From Rheum nobile (Eukaryota > Streptophyta > Magnoliopsida > Caryophyllales > Polygonaceae), in contig WOAB01000109.1 in NCBI GenBank assembly GCA_027886185.1, forward strand, positions 4,754,501 through 4,818,500: DNA of 64,000 nucleotides, in the 5' to 3' direction. Positions 13,437 through 24,065 of the stretch are shown one piece after another. Numbering within the stretch: the first letter of the stretch is position 1; the number at the start of each line of letters is the position of its first letter. Made by a program: the position numbers and the translations under genes. Below the pieces are notes generated by a model. That model had not been told where the DNA came from and did not search any database. It saw only the letters and a program-made list of their open reading frames with translations.

Positions 13437-13597
13437 GTAGTCTCTTTCTCTCTCTATTCTCTTTACTTCATTTTATGGGTTTATTAATATGAATTTAAAT
13501 TAATCTCAATTTTAAAGTGACGTGGCTAAAAAAATGATAAAAACTGGTTCGTGTGGAAGAGTTGGAAATTTATGTTTTCTGGTATGCAAAAAAAAGG

Positions 13598-14004
13598 ATT
13601 AAATTAGACATGTGGGTCGGACGGGTCGGGTTCAGGTCAAATCGGTTTCGGGTCGGTCGGGTCGTTAAAATTTTCGAGTCAGTCAGGTCAAAACGGGTTT
13701 TGACTCGGGTTGAAAGTGTTCATTTTTTATGATTATTATAATATTTTTAAATTTAATAAAAAATAACAAATAAAATACTTAGTATTATTTAATAAAGAAT
13801 ATATAGTTTAATATAAATGAGATAATATATGTGAAATAATAGGTATGTCGGGTCCGGATCGAGCTTGGGTTTTTTGAGTTCGGGTCAGGTTCATGTCCGT
13901 CGTGTTTGGGTCCTTCTTGACCCATTAATTTTCGAGTGAGGTCTCGACCCTAAAATCGGGTCGGATTTTCGAGTCATGATAGTTTTTGACATGTCTAGTT
14001 TAAA
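13598..14004. mobile_element. Short TIR element with GGGTCGGGTC-rich ends
   Basis: The inverted ends are TTAAATTAGACATGT near 13600 and ACATGTCTAGTTTAA near 13989-14003. Inside, the left arm carries repeated GGGTCGG/CGGGTCG motifs and the right arm similar GGGTC-rich sequence around an AT-rich core. This is a non-coding MITE-like structure. Its superfamily and exact edges are uncertain. Confidence 0.5.
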
Positions 14005-14022
14005 TGGTATTGTTGAAGGGGG

Positions 14023-14677
14023 TGTTTTGGGGCGAAAAGATCAATCGACCTAAATCGCCTTAGACGGGGTAACGAGTCAATCGGATAATATAAAATAAAT
14101 CCAAACCAAATAAACAATCAACCACGTAAAGAATAGATGCAAAATTATAGTGTGATATATTGATCAAATGATGACAGAATCGAATCGATACACAACTTAT
14201 CCTTGAGGAATAAGAGATCAGGTCTTGTCCGACCGGCTGTTCTGATGGCTCGACCGGCTGTGATCAGACAATGCTCTAGTGGAATTGAACGGAGATCAAT
14301 ATGCTAACAAGCTTTTTTGAGAGCTGAGTAGGTGAGTGTTGCTCGTAGACGTGTCGTATGCCGATCGTTCTCTCGTGATCTATTTATGGTATCTTCTCCT
14401 TTCGCCCGTTACTATCTTCGTGATATTCTCCTATTTATTCCTATACGTAATCTCCGGGATCCTTCTTTAATAGCATAATAATTCTGGGCTTGATTTGGTT
14501 ACCGTTTGCCTCTGATCGAGTAATTAATGCTCTAGGCAAAATCTTCGGAGCTGGTCGGATCCCATGCGTTTGAGGAGTGTCTGACGCTTCCATCTAGTCT
14601 CTTTCGGCCTTCTTCTTCGCTTGGATCTTGGCCCAATCTGCTTGCACCGATTCTTTTGGAGCATGTTGGGCCCAATA
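14023..14677 (-). repeat. 3' LTR of element A
   Basis: It matches 22587-23241 throughout without a length change. Read on the minus strand it should start TGTTGGGCCC; here the second base is mutated (TATTGGG), while the end GCCCCAAAACA is intact. The TSD GGGGG lies at 14018-14022. Confidence 0.93.
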
Positions 14678-14817
14678 ATATCCCCAAGTTGTTTTGGGCT
14701 CAAGGCAGCTGCGAAACGAGAGTCCAAACAACTTCCCTTCCACACGATCTCCACCCTCCGATCTGGGTGCGACATGCGAGGGCTACGTGGCGACAATCTC
14801 GCGGCATGATGTAAATG

Positions 14818-16235
14818 ACTATGGATGCGGGTCGAAATTCTTCTTCATCGAGCGTTCGTCTCTGGAGAAGGGGGGTGACTACTCATTTTTGTTGTCGGAG
14901 TGGCGAGTCGAGAGTACGTATTCGACTTCTCTTTGCCCATTTTTAAGTGTTTTAACCTTTTGCTTAACTCTTTTTTTTTGTAGTCCCTGAGGCTGAAGAC
15001 TTGGAAGTGGATGCTCAGTCGAAAGGTCTGACCAATATTATCCTTGGTATCCCTACGTCGGAGCAGAAATTCGTAAACGTCAACCTGTTGTCGGTCGCCC
15101 CCACCACTCAGGACGTCATGTCGACTCTTTCGTCATCCCGGGTTAAGTGTAAGTTTTTTGTTTGAGTCATGTATCTTTGGTCATGTGCTTACGTCTTACG
15201 TTTTGTCTGATATGTCAGCGTCTCCAGCTGGTCGGTCAAGTGCTCGTTTGAAGGGAGTGTCTGGGAAGGGTCTGATAGAGTAGAGGTTGGCGGCGGCTAG
15301 GGCCTCGTCGAGTAAATCGACGCCGGCTGAGTCATCGCTTCCAGCCAAAGTCGGCTCGAAAAGGAAGACAAGTGTTTCTTCTAACGACGGGAAGGTGGTG
15401 GACACTTTAAAGAAAAGGTCGACGGTTGCTCGTGGAGTCGAAAAGATCGACTCGGTCGGTCGATCGATCATCGATCTTTTTCATGCTCAGGATCCGACTC
15501 TGAAGTCTGAAGTCGATGATGTCTCTCCCTTGGATTGCATTGGCGAAGCGGGGTGTTCTGCGTGGAAGGTAAGTCGTCTTGTCGAGTCTCAAGTTTATAT
15601 GTTTTCTTTCTCATAAAACTGATTGATTTTTATTTTTATTTTTATTGATTTTGTCTTTCTTTTTTTAGACTTTTTAGTTTCTCTTGGGTGCGTATTCTAG
15701 AGTCAAGGAGATGGTTGCTAAGGCTGAAGACATGGCTGCTAGGTCAGAGTCCGACCTAGTGTCTCTGAAGACCAAGGTGAAAGGAGCCGAAAGCCGTTTC
15801 AGGGACGTTGAGCACCGCTTCGCTAGGGAGCTGAAGAGTTGCCAAGACGAGTTGGACGTTTGTCGGAGGGAGCTCAGCGAGAGTCAAACAAGTGTTGAAG
15901 AGAGGGTTAAGCAAGCTAAGATCAAGGCTGGTCGGATCACAGGCGACGTAGGCCCTTTTTACGCGTTAAAGTCGCATGTCGAGATGATTGAAGAGTTTGA
16001 AGAGGGCAAACAGAAGACCTGGGACTTGAAGGCGGAGAAGGAGACCATGGATACCCTGTTTCCGAATGGGAATCCTGGTTTGGAGTTGTTCCAGTTGGCC
16101 GGCGTCGGAGAAGAGTCTCCGGACGAAAGCGCTGGTGAGGATGAGGTCCATTCTGGCGACACTGTGCCGATCGAGCCCCAGCCTTCTTCCGACCCGACTC
16201 CTACTGAAGGTAACGCTGCGACCCCTGACTCTTGA
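14818..16235 (+). pseudogene. Antisense spliced gene of element A (5'-deleted)
   Basis: The gene runs opposite to gag-pol, between integrase and the 3' LTR. Exon remnants are up to 14913, 14984-15148, 15219-15568 and 15669-16235, all with GT-AG borders. The last exon is 567 nt, the same as in element B. The protein is charged: a Lys/Ser/Arg-rich linker (GSKRKTSVSS), the block DPTLKSEVDDVSPLDCIGEA, a coiled coil from about 15700 (KAEDMAARSESDLVSLKTK) and an acidic tail. The start and first domain are removed by a deletion ending at 14811. TAG codons at 15281-15283 and 15675-15677 replace CAG codons seen in element B. Similar antisense genes are known in Tat-lineage elements; their function is unknown. 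Confidence 0.75.
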
Positions 16236-16293
16236 ATTTTTCATAAATGGCTTGTGGTCCCACCTGCGTGTGGGTAGAATATTTTCTGGTTTG

Positions 16294-16406
16294 GTGACCC
16301 GTCCACCATCACGGGTCGCAGAATATGTTTTTTAAGAATGCTTAAGGTCCTACATGTGTGTAGGCAGACAATATGTTTTGGTGACCCGTCCACCATCGCG
16401 GGTCGC
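16294..16406. repeat. Duplicated stem-loop after the antisense gene in element A
   Basis: GTGACCCG...CGGGTCGC occurs at 16294-16319 and 16381-16406, each pairing across CCACCATC, within a repeat of about 90 bp. Element B has the same duplicated hairpin in the equivalent place. Confidence 0.75.
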
Positions 16407-16951
16407 GTGGATGTAAAAAAAAGTTAGACTGTTATTGACGTAATCTGTTTTACAAAGGGTCGATCTTGTTTTGTGTCCGTGTGTTTTGTCAAATTCTTCT
16501 AGAGATGATAATCGTGACGCCTTTGTTCTGTGTCGGGTTTGCCCGTGTGCTCCGTCGAGTAGGGCTTTTCCGCGTCGTGTAAAAAAGGAGGCCTGCAAAT
16601 GTATACGTTTTTGTTTAGTCATGACTTAGTGTTATGCCGAGGAGGAAAGCAATATGTCTTTATTGCGTAGATGTAATAAGGTGTTTAGACCTTATGTATT
16701 GTATAAGGCAGGCGGCGTGCCGGCGTGCCTCTGGTATTCATCTCCTCGTGTTCCGATCGATCGTGTAAATGTAATGTAAGCGCTTTTGTGTGACTGGATC
16801 CAGCTTGTATGTCGATGTCGTCCTATACTTAGGATCACAAGAAAAATGTCCTTGCTAGATGTGAGTACTCTGGTTTATGAAATAGAATTGAGTTTGTAAC
16901 AACGAATAGCACATGAAAAGTGAAAGAATATTAGCGCCTTACTTTGCGGGT

Positions 16952-19900
16952 CTAGAAGTGATATAGCTTCAGATGTGTCGCATTCCAACTTCTTGGGATC
17001 GGTCGTCCGTCTTTATCCTCCAGCTGGTATGCTCCCTGTCCGACTACTTCCTTGACGAGATAGGGACCTTCCCACTGAGGCGCGAGCTTTCCGTCGGTCG
17101 AATTCTTGGTGTTTTGGAATGTCTTTCTAAGGACCCAATCGCCAACTTTGAAGACTTTGGCTCGAACGTTTTTGTTGTAACTTCTTGCGACCTGTTACTG
17201 GAACCTGACCATTCTAATTCTGGCTTTCTCCCTAGTCTCATCCACCGTATCCAAGTTGTGTGCTAGCTCGACGTCATTCTGCTCATTTGTCTAGAGGTTG
17301 TAACAGGCTGTCAGAACTAATAGTTCGGCGGGAATGACCGCTTCACTTCCGTAGACGAGCGAGAATGGCAATTGCCCGGTCGCGTTCTTTGGGGTAGTCA
17401 TGTCGGATTAGAGGATGAGAGGAAGTTCGTCTGCCCATTTCCCTTTAGCCCATGTGAGGCGTTTCTTTAGGTTGTTGATGATGATCTTGTTGCTAGACTC
17501 GGCTTGTTCGTTGGATTGTGGATACCGAGGAGTGGACGTGATCAGTTTGATGTTCCACTGGTCGTAAAAGGCTCGAGTCTTATGACTGATGAATTGGGAG
17601 CCATTGTCGCACACGATTTCTGATGGGACGCCAAATCTGCACAAGATATTGCATTTTATAAATGAAATGATGTGTTGATCTTTTACCTCTCGGTAGGCTT
17701 CAGCTTCGACCCATTTGGAAAAATAGTCTGTCATGGCAAGGAAGAAGACTCGTTGACCCGACGCAGGTGGGAGTTTTTCGACGATATCCATCCCTCATCT
17801 CATGAAGGGCCATGGTGCCAAAGTCAGATGGAGGAGTTCCGAGGGTTGATGTGGAACGGGTGCATGTCGTTGGCAGGCGTCGCACTTTCTGGTGTACTCC
17901 ATCGCGTCTCTATTCATTATGGGCCATTAGTATCCTGTTCGCAAAGCTTTCCCCGAGAGGCTTCGTCCTCCGGTGTGATTGTCACATTCTCCTTCGTGTA
18001 ACGATTGTAAGATGCATCTGAATTCTGGAGTCTTGAGGTATCGTAGGAGTATCCATGTGACAGATCTTTTGAACAAGACATCACTTATAATGTCGAAGGA
18101 TATAGCTCTTACCTTTAGCCTTTTTGCTTCCGTTTTGTCGTTGGGTAGGATACCGTCTTTTAGCCATCTGACGTAAGGTAACGTCCAGTCGTCATGACCG
18201 TTGACAATGTCTTCTTCTGGTCGGTTGCCTATCTCTAACGTGACGAGTTCTTCCAGTGGTGTACTCAAATCCTTGGGTGTTTTTGGAACAGTTGGTGTTG
18301 TGATGTGTGCCAGTGGGATGTTTGAGAATTCCTTTGGGTCCAAGACGGACCCCAGGTTGGCTAGTGCGTCAGCCTGAGCATTGAGATCTCTGGGAACTTG
18401 TCTGATGTCGAACTTTTGGAATTGGTCGATTAGTTTCTTGGCCACGTCCAGATAAGCTATCATTTTGCCGTCCTTGGCGTTGTACGGCCCTTGTATTTGG
18501 GTCACGACTAAGAGGGAGTCGCATATGACTTTGATTTCTCGGACTCCTAGAACACGCGCCAAAATGAGCCCAAATATGAGTGCTTCGTATTCGGCTTCGT
18601 TGTTGGTCGCATCCCATTCACATCTTATGGCCTGGGCTATCTTGTCCCCTTGTGGCGATTTCAGCACGACTCCCAGCCCCGATCCTCTAGCATTTGACGC
18701 GCTGTCTGTGTGGAGCTCCCATTTACCTGTTTCCTCTATTACGAGTAATTGCGTTGCTTCTTCGATGACTTCTTGTTCTAGGGTCGGGCTGAAATATGCC
18801 ACAAAATCAACCAATGCCTGGGACTTAATCGCCGTCCTGGGCTCGTATTCGATGTCGTAGCCGCTGAGGTGTACGGCTCATTTGGCCATCCGTCCTGTGA
18901 ACTTAGGTTTCCTCATGATTGCTCTCATGGGATGGTTAGTACGGACAATTATTGTATGAGACTCGAAATAGGGTTTGAGTTTGTTTGACGCCATTACCAG
19001 TGATAAGACGAGTTTTTCTAACGACGAATACCTTGTCTCTGCCGGAAGTAGCGTTCGACTGACGTAATAGATTGGCGATTGCTTACCATCTTCTTCTCTG
19101 ACCATTACTGTGCTTACGGCGGACTCCGACACTGCTAGGTACAACAACAATGGCTCATCGTTTTTGGGTTTTGCCAACAACAGGGGACTGGCCAGGTATT
19201 TCTTCAAATCCTAGAATGCGACTTCATGCTCTTCTGTCCATTGAAAGGACTTGTTCTTTTTGAGAGCGTCGTGGAAGGGTTTACACTTGTCGAATGACTT
19301 CGAGATGAACCTATTTAGAGCTGTTATCCGACCTGTCAGCTTTTGTACGTCCTTGACGCATCGAGGGGATCGGAGGTTAATGAGGGCTTTGACCTGTTCT
19401 AGGCTGGCTTCTATTCCTCTTTGTGTCACCATGTACCCCAAGAAATTTCCTGATGACACTCCGAAAGAGCATTTCATAGGATTTAATTTCATGTTATATC
19501 TTTTTAGTACCTCGAAGTTGTCGCGAAGGTGATCGATGTGGTCCTTTTTCTTTTTTGATTTGACCAGCATGTCATCTATGTAGACTTCTATTGTGTCCCC
19601 AATCTGATCTTTGAACATCTTGTTGACTAGTCGTTGATAAGTATCCCTTGCATTTTTAGTCCGACGGGCATTACTTTGTAACAATAAATACCTTGGCTTG
19701 TGACGAATGCCGTTTTTTCTTGGTCTTCCGATTCCATGAGGATCTGACTGTAGCCACTGAACGCATCCATGAAGGATAGCATTTCGTGACCTGCTGTCGC
19801 GTCGACCATGGCATCGATATGAGGAAGTGGGAAGGAGTCCTTGGGACAAGCTTAGGTCGGTGAAGTCGATGCAGACTCTCCACTTGCCATTTTTCTTTTG

Positions 19901-22530
19901 GACCACAACCACATTGGCTAGCCACTCTAGGTAGTTAACTTCTCTTATTTTTCCCGTTTCCAGCAGGCTTCTGACTTTGTCGTCGACGATTTTATTCCGC
20001 TCTAGGGCGAATTTCCTGCGCTTCTGCTTTACAGGGGGTGAGATGGATCTACATTCAATTTATGAGTAATGATGTTCGGAGATATTCTGACCATGTCTTC
20101 GTGTGACCACGCGAAGCAATCAACATTAGATCGGAGGAAGTCCAATATTTGTTGTCTGGTCGAGTCGTCCAGGTTCGACCCGACCCTTACCGTTTGGTTT
20201 GGCTTTGAAGGATCTAGCGTAATCTCGTTGAGTTTTTCCATCTCTGGTTCGACGTAGCGACTAGATCATTCGCCGAGCTGTGATTGCTATGCGATCTTGG
20301 GTTCGACCGCACTCTTCATGGAGGCGACGTAGCATTCCTTGGCCATCCTCTGGTCGCCCTTGATCTCTTGAACGCCCTACTTGGTAGGAAACTTAATGAT
20401 TTGATGGTACGTTGAGGGTATTGCCTTCATTGCGTGTATCCATGGCCTGCCAAGAATGCTGTTATAGGGAGATGGACAGTCTAGGACTAAGAATTTCACT
20501 TGTTGGTTTACTCGCGTATGTCATAAGAATGATTTCGCCAATAGTGTGTTTGACTTCGCCGCTGAATCCGACTAGTGGAGTTGATTTCTTGATAAGATCA
20601 TCTTCACCCAGACCCATCCCTTTGAGGGCGTCGAAGGTCAAGAGATTGGTCGAACTTTCTGTATCAATTAGTACTCTGCGTATCAAACAATTCCCAATAG
20701 ACAGAGAGATTACCAGACCATCGTGATGGTTTTTCGACCCGTCGGCGTCGGACTCATCGAACGTGACCGTTGAGAGGTCGGAGACCTTGGTTTGTCTGAA
20801 CTCCGGCGCTTCGGGTTTACTGCCTTTGCTTTCTCTCGCATGTCTTTTGGCTGCGGAGTACGTGTTCCCACATACGTTTGAGCCCCCTGAAATAGTATTG
20901 ATAATTTTTGTATGGATAGGAGATGGAGGTTTATCCTACTTTACCTGATCTCGTCGCTCCATGGTGGCTTTGGCTCGTTCCGAGATCACGTCGTGCAAGA
21001 GACCTTGTGCAAGTAACCTGGTGACCTCTTTGCGTAAGGCAATGCATTCGTCTGTTGAGTGACCATGGTCACCGTGGAATTCGCACCACCTGCTCATGTC
21101 CTTTTTGACGTCCGGTCGTTCGCTCTTTCGGGGCCATCTTACTTCTTTTCCATATTTGTCGAAACTCTTGACGAGCTCCGACACAGAAACACTGAAGTTG
21201 TAAGATTGAACCCTGGGAGGCAGCGTTAGACCGTCTTTCCAGTCTTGAGACCTGTCTTGGAAGGAGTTTACCTGACTTTGCTCGTTTCGATTATGAGGGT
21301 AGGGGTGATGGCGTCTCTCTCGGCGGCTGTCGGAAGAGGACTTGCGATCGGATTGATCGGGTCCGTGGGACGCCTTTCGCGATTCGCGATCTTCTTCCAA
21401 ACGTACCTCAGACATGGTTTTGGCTTGGACATCTTCGAAGCTTCTGCACGGGTACTTGGTGATCTCGTTGTAGAGGTTGTTGTCCTTGATCAGACCTTGT
21501 CTGAAGGCTTCGATGGAGGTGGTGACGTCGCAATGGGGGATTGCGACTTTTTCCTTTGTGTACGTATTAAGATAGCTCTGGAGGGGTTCGTTATACCTTT
21601 GGGTGATTCGATAGAGATCACTCGACTATCTCTCGAGCCTCCGACTGCTGGCAAACTGGATCTTAAAGGAATTGACCAGATTTGCGAACGAGACAATCGT
21701 ACCCTGAGGCAAACGCATGAACCAGGTTAGCGCGGGGCCTGCGAGGGTCGTGCCAAAGCTTTTGCACATGACAGCCTCGCGGCTCTCCCTCAGAACAGAT
21801 GCAGTCATTAATTTTTGTTTATAGAGAGAAATATGATCGTCTGGATCGTTGGTGCAGTCGAAAGTCGTCATGCTAGGAAGGTTGAACTTCTTAGGGATTT
21901 CGACTCTGGCGATTTCTCCGACGAATGGAGATTCCTCGTATCCGTCTGATGCTTCTTTCTCGATCGGTTGTGGAACTCCGGGAATTCTGGCGATGCGATC
22001 ATCGAGCGCCTTATGTGCTGACTGAGCGTCTGTTGGACGAGAGCCAGGATATCAAGGGGATTGGTAACATGTGGTTCGTTGATTCGGATTCCTGCTGACC
22101 CGATCGGTATGGAGAAAGTAACATTGTTAGTCGAAAACGGATTGGCTAAAGGAGTTCGAGATGTACCCTCAGTATATCCAGGGCGTCGGACGCTCGGAGG
22201 AGTCAGCTCGACGCTATCCATGTTAAGACGTGTCTGGATGTTGCTATGGATGGGCATCTGCCTGGATCCAGAATCCATTGATTGTACATGCGATCTAAGA
22301 GACTCATTTTCATGGATTAGTTGTGCGATCTCGGCTTCGGATTGGGTGGATAAGGTAGCCAAGGCTTTGGTCTTTTGGCGTTGCTGGGTGAGGTCATCTT
22401 GAAGGGTAGTCATTTTTTGGGCAAGCTCTTGGAGTTGGTTCAGAGTAGGGTTTTCAGTTGTGTTTCCTTGAGTTTGGGAGTCGTCTTCGAGGCGTGGTTC
22501 CTCGGTACCGGTAGGCGGGTTAACATTCAT
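16952..22530 (-). pseudogene. Gag-pol of element A (broken)
   Basis: Gag starts at 22530 (MNVNPPTGTEEPRLEDD). Blocks in order are the Gag capsid region (GTTLAGPALTWFMRLPQG, about 21700-21770), a Cys/His knuckle (CEFHGDHGHSTDEC, about 21050-21090), protease (RRVLIDTESSTNLL, near 20680), RT with YIDD (near 19570), a degenerate RNase H (about 18880-19200), a second RNase H (WELHTDSASNARGSG, near 18700) and integrase (TDYFSKW near 17730, CDNGSQF near 17610). The frame ends at 16952-16954. Stops include UAG at 20289-20287 (shared with element B) and others of CAG-to-TAG or TGG-to-TGA type. A 5-bp deletion shifts the frame after the protease near 20515, and another shift lies near 21870. No intact polyprotein can be made. 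Confidence 0.9.
20281..20289 (-). promoter_or_regulatory. Candidate readthrough site UAG-CAA-UCA, element A
   Basis: On the minus strand the codons after the protease are GCA TAG CAA TCA, 48 nt upstream of and in frame with the ATG at 20241 that opens the RT block. The six bases after the stop fit CAR-YYA, known from tobamovirus readthrough. Element B has the same arrangement. Function is inferred from motif and conservation. Confidence 0.55.
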
Positions 22531-22562
22531 GGTTGGAGGATTTCTGAGATGGTGATCGGCAA

Positions 22563-22586
22563 GTTGCCCCACGGTGGGTGCCAAAT
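22563..22586 (-). other. Primer-binding site of element A
   Basis: The minus strand directly after the 5' LTR reads ATTTGGCACCCACCGTGGGG. The TGG start three bases past the LTR is typical for a tRNA primer complement. I did not identify the tRNA. Confidence 0.7.
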
Positions 22587-23241
22587 TGTTTTGGGGCAAA
22601 AAGATCAATCGACCTAAATCGCCTTAGACGGGATAACGAGTCGATCGGATAATATAAAATAAATCCAAACCAAATAAACAATCAACCACGTAAAGAATAG
22701 ATGCAAAATTATAGTGTGATATATTGATCAAATGATGACAAAATCGAATCGATACACAACTTATCCTTGAGGAATAAGAGATCAGGTCTTGTCCGACCGG
22801 CTGTTCTGATGGCTCGACCGGCTGTGATCAGACAATGCTCTAGTGGAATTGAATGGAGATCAATATGCTAACAAGCTTTTTTGAGAGCTGAGTAGGTGAG
22901 TGTTGCTCGTAGACGTGTCGTATGTCGATCGTTCTCTCGTGATCTATTTATGGTATCTTCGCATTTCACCCGTTACTATCTTCGTGATATTCTCCTATTT
23001 ATTCCTATACGTAATCTACGGGATCCTTCCTTAATAGCATAATAATTCTGGGCTTGATTTGGTTACCGTTTGCCTCTGATCGAGTAATTAATGCTCTAGG
23101 CAAAATCTTCGGAGCTGGTCGGATCCCATGCGTTTGAGGAGTGTCCGACGCTTCCCTCTAGTCTCTTCCGGCCTTCTTCTTCGCTTGGATCTTGGCCTAA
23201 TTTGCTTGCACCGATTCCTTTGGAGCATGTTGGGCCCAACA
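22587..23241 (-). repeat. 5' LTR of element A
   Basis: Read on the minus strand the LTR starts TGTTGGGCCCAACATG and ends GCCCCAAAACA; it is 655 bp. The ends resemble those of element B's LTRs, and the CCGTCTAAGGCGATTTAGG block is shared, so A and B are related subfamilies. Confidence 0.93.
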
Positions 23242-23344
23242 GGGGGTTAAAAGTTAATTTGAAACTTTAACTTGATTTGACTACGAGAGATAACGTAACA
23301 TTAAAACCCCAAATGTTAGTTTACTAATGAAGATGGTCAAAGAC

Positions 23345-24011
23345 TGTTGGGCCTGGCATCCCCGGAGAAGACGAGTCGGGTGAATCGAGCCCAAGCCCAC
23401 TGCAGATCGAAAGAACAAAGGAAAAGCCCAGAGGAGGCGACGAGACTTCACTGGTCGAATGCCCTCCGACAGGGTCGCAAGAATCTCGCCATGCATTAAA
23501 TGCCCAGATCACGCAACGGCCACGACATTCAAGCCACCGTAATTACAGAGATTTAATGGCATAATCTTCACCATTACTCCCAGCATTGAAGATAAAATAT
23601 ATGGCAAAAAATATAACGGTAACAAAGGAAAATGACTTACCATTTTTGGACGACGAGGAAGATAAGGGGAGAAGGCACACAATTACGCTGAGGACACAAG
23701 CATTATGGCTCAGAGCAAATCATAACAACACTTACGCTCCCTGCCTCGCTCTCTAGCAATTGTCTACGCTTACTCTCCACCGGTCGTCACCTAAAAGTCA
23801 TCGGTCGAATCCTACACGACCGCTCGGTCTAAACTACGATAAGTTGTATCTCGATTCGATCAATACATTATCTAATAAAATCATCTCGCTATTCTACATT
23901 TACTCTTTGCTTGTCGATTATCTGCTTGGTTTGGATTGTTTCCTATCATCCGATCGACTAGTTACCCCGTCTAAGGCGATTTAGGTCGTCCGATCTTTTT
24001 GCCCCAAAACA
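23345..24011 (+). repeat. 5' LTR of element B
   Basis: A 667-bp LTR starting TGTTGGGCCTGGCATCC and ending GCCCCAAAACA. It differs from the 3' copy at roughly 16-18 sites plus a few small indels, one of them a 5-bp CGATC duplication in the 3' copy. Confidence 0.93.
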
Positions 24012-24034
24012 ATTTGGCGCCCACCGTGAGGCAC
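24012..24034 (+). other. Primer-binding site of element B
   Basis: ATTTGGCGCCCACCGTGAGG directly follows the 5' LTR and is nearly the same as in element A. Confidence 0.7.
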
Positions 24035-24065
24035 TTGCCGATCACCCTTCCGAAACTTTCCAACC

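Larger units (their letters stand above)
14023..23241 (-). mobile_element. LTR retrotransposon A, Ty3/Gypsy, Tat-like lineage
   Basis: This is a full-length 9,219-bp element with two 655-bp LTRs and a perfect 5-bp target duplication GGGGG (14018-14022 and 23242-23246). On the minus strand the order is 5' LTR (right), primer-binding site, gag, protease, RT, RNase H, a second RNase H, integrase, an opposite-strand gene and 3' LTR (left). The second RNase H and the antisense gene point to the Tat clade (Retand/Grande-like). By eye the LTRs differ at about 18 of 655 sites, mostly transitions. Coding regions are full of stops and small indels, so it is not autonomous. Confidence 0.93.
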
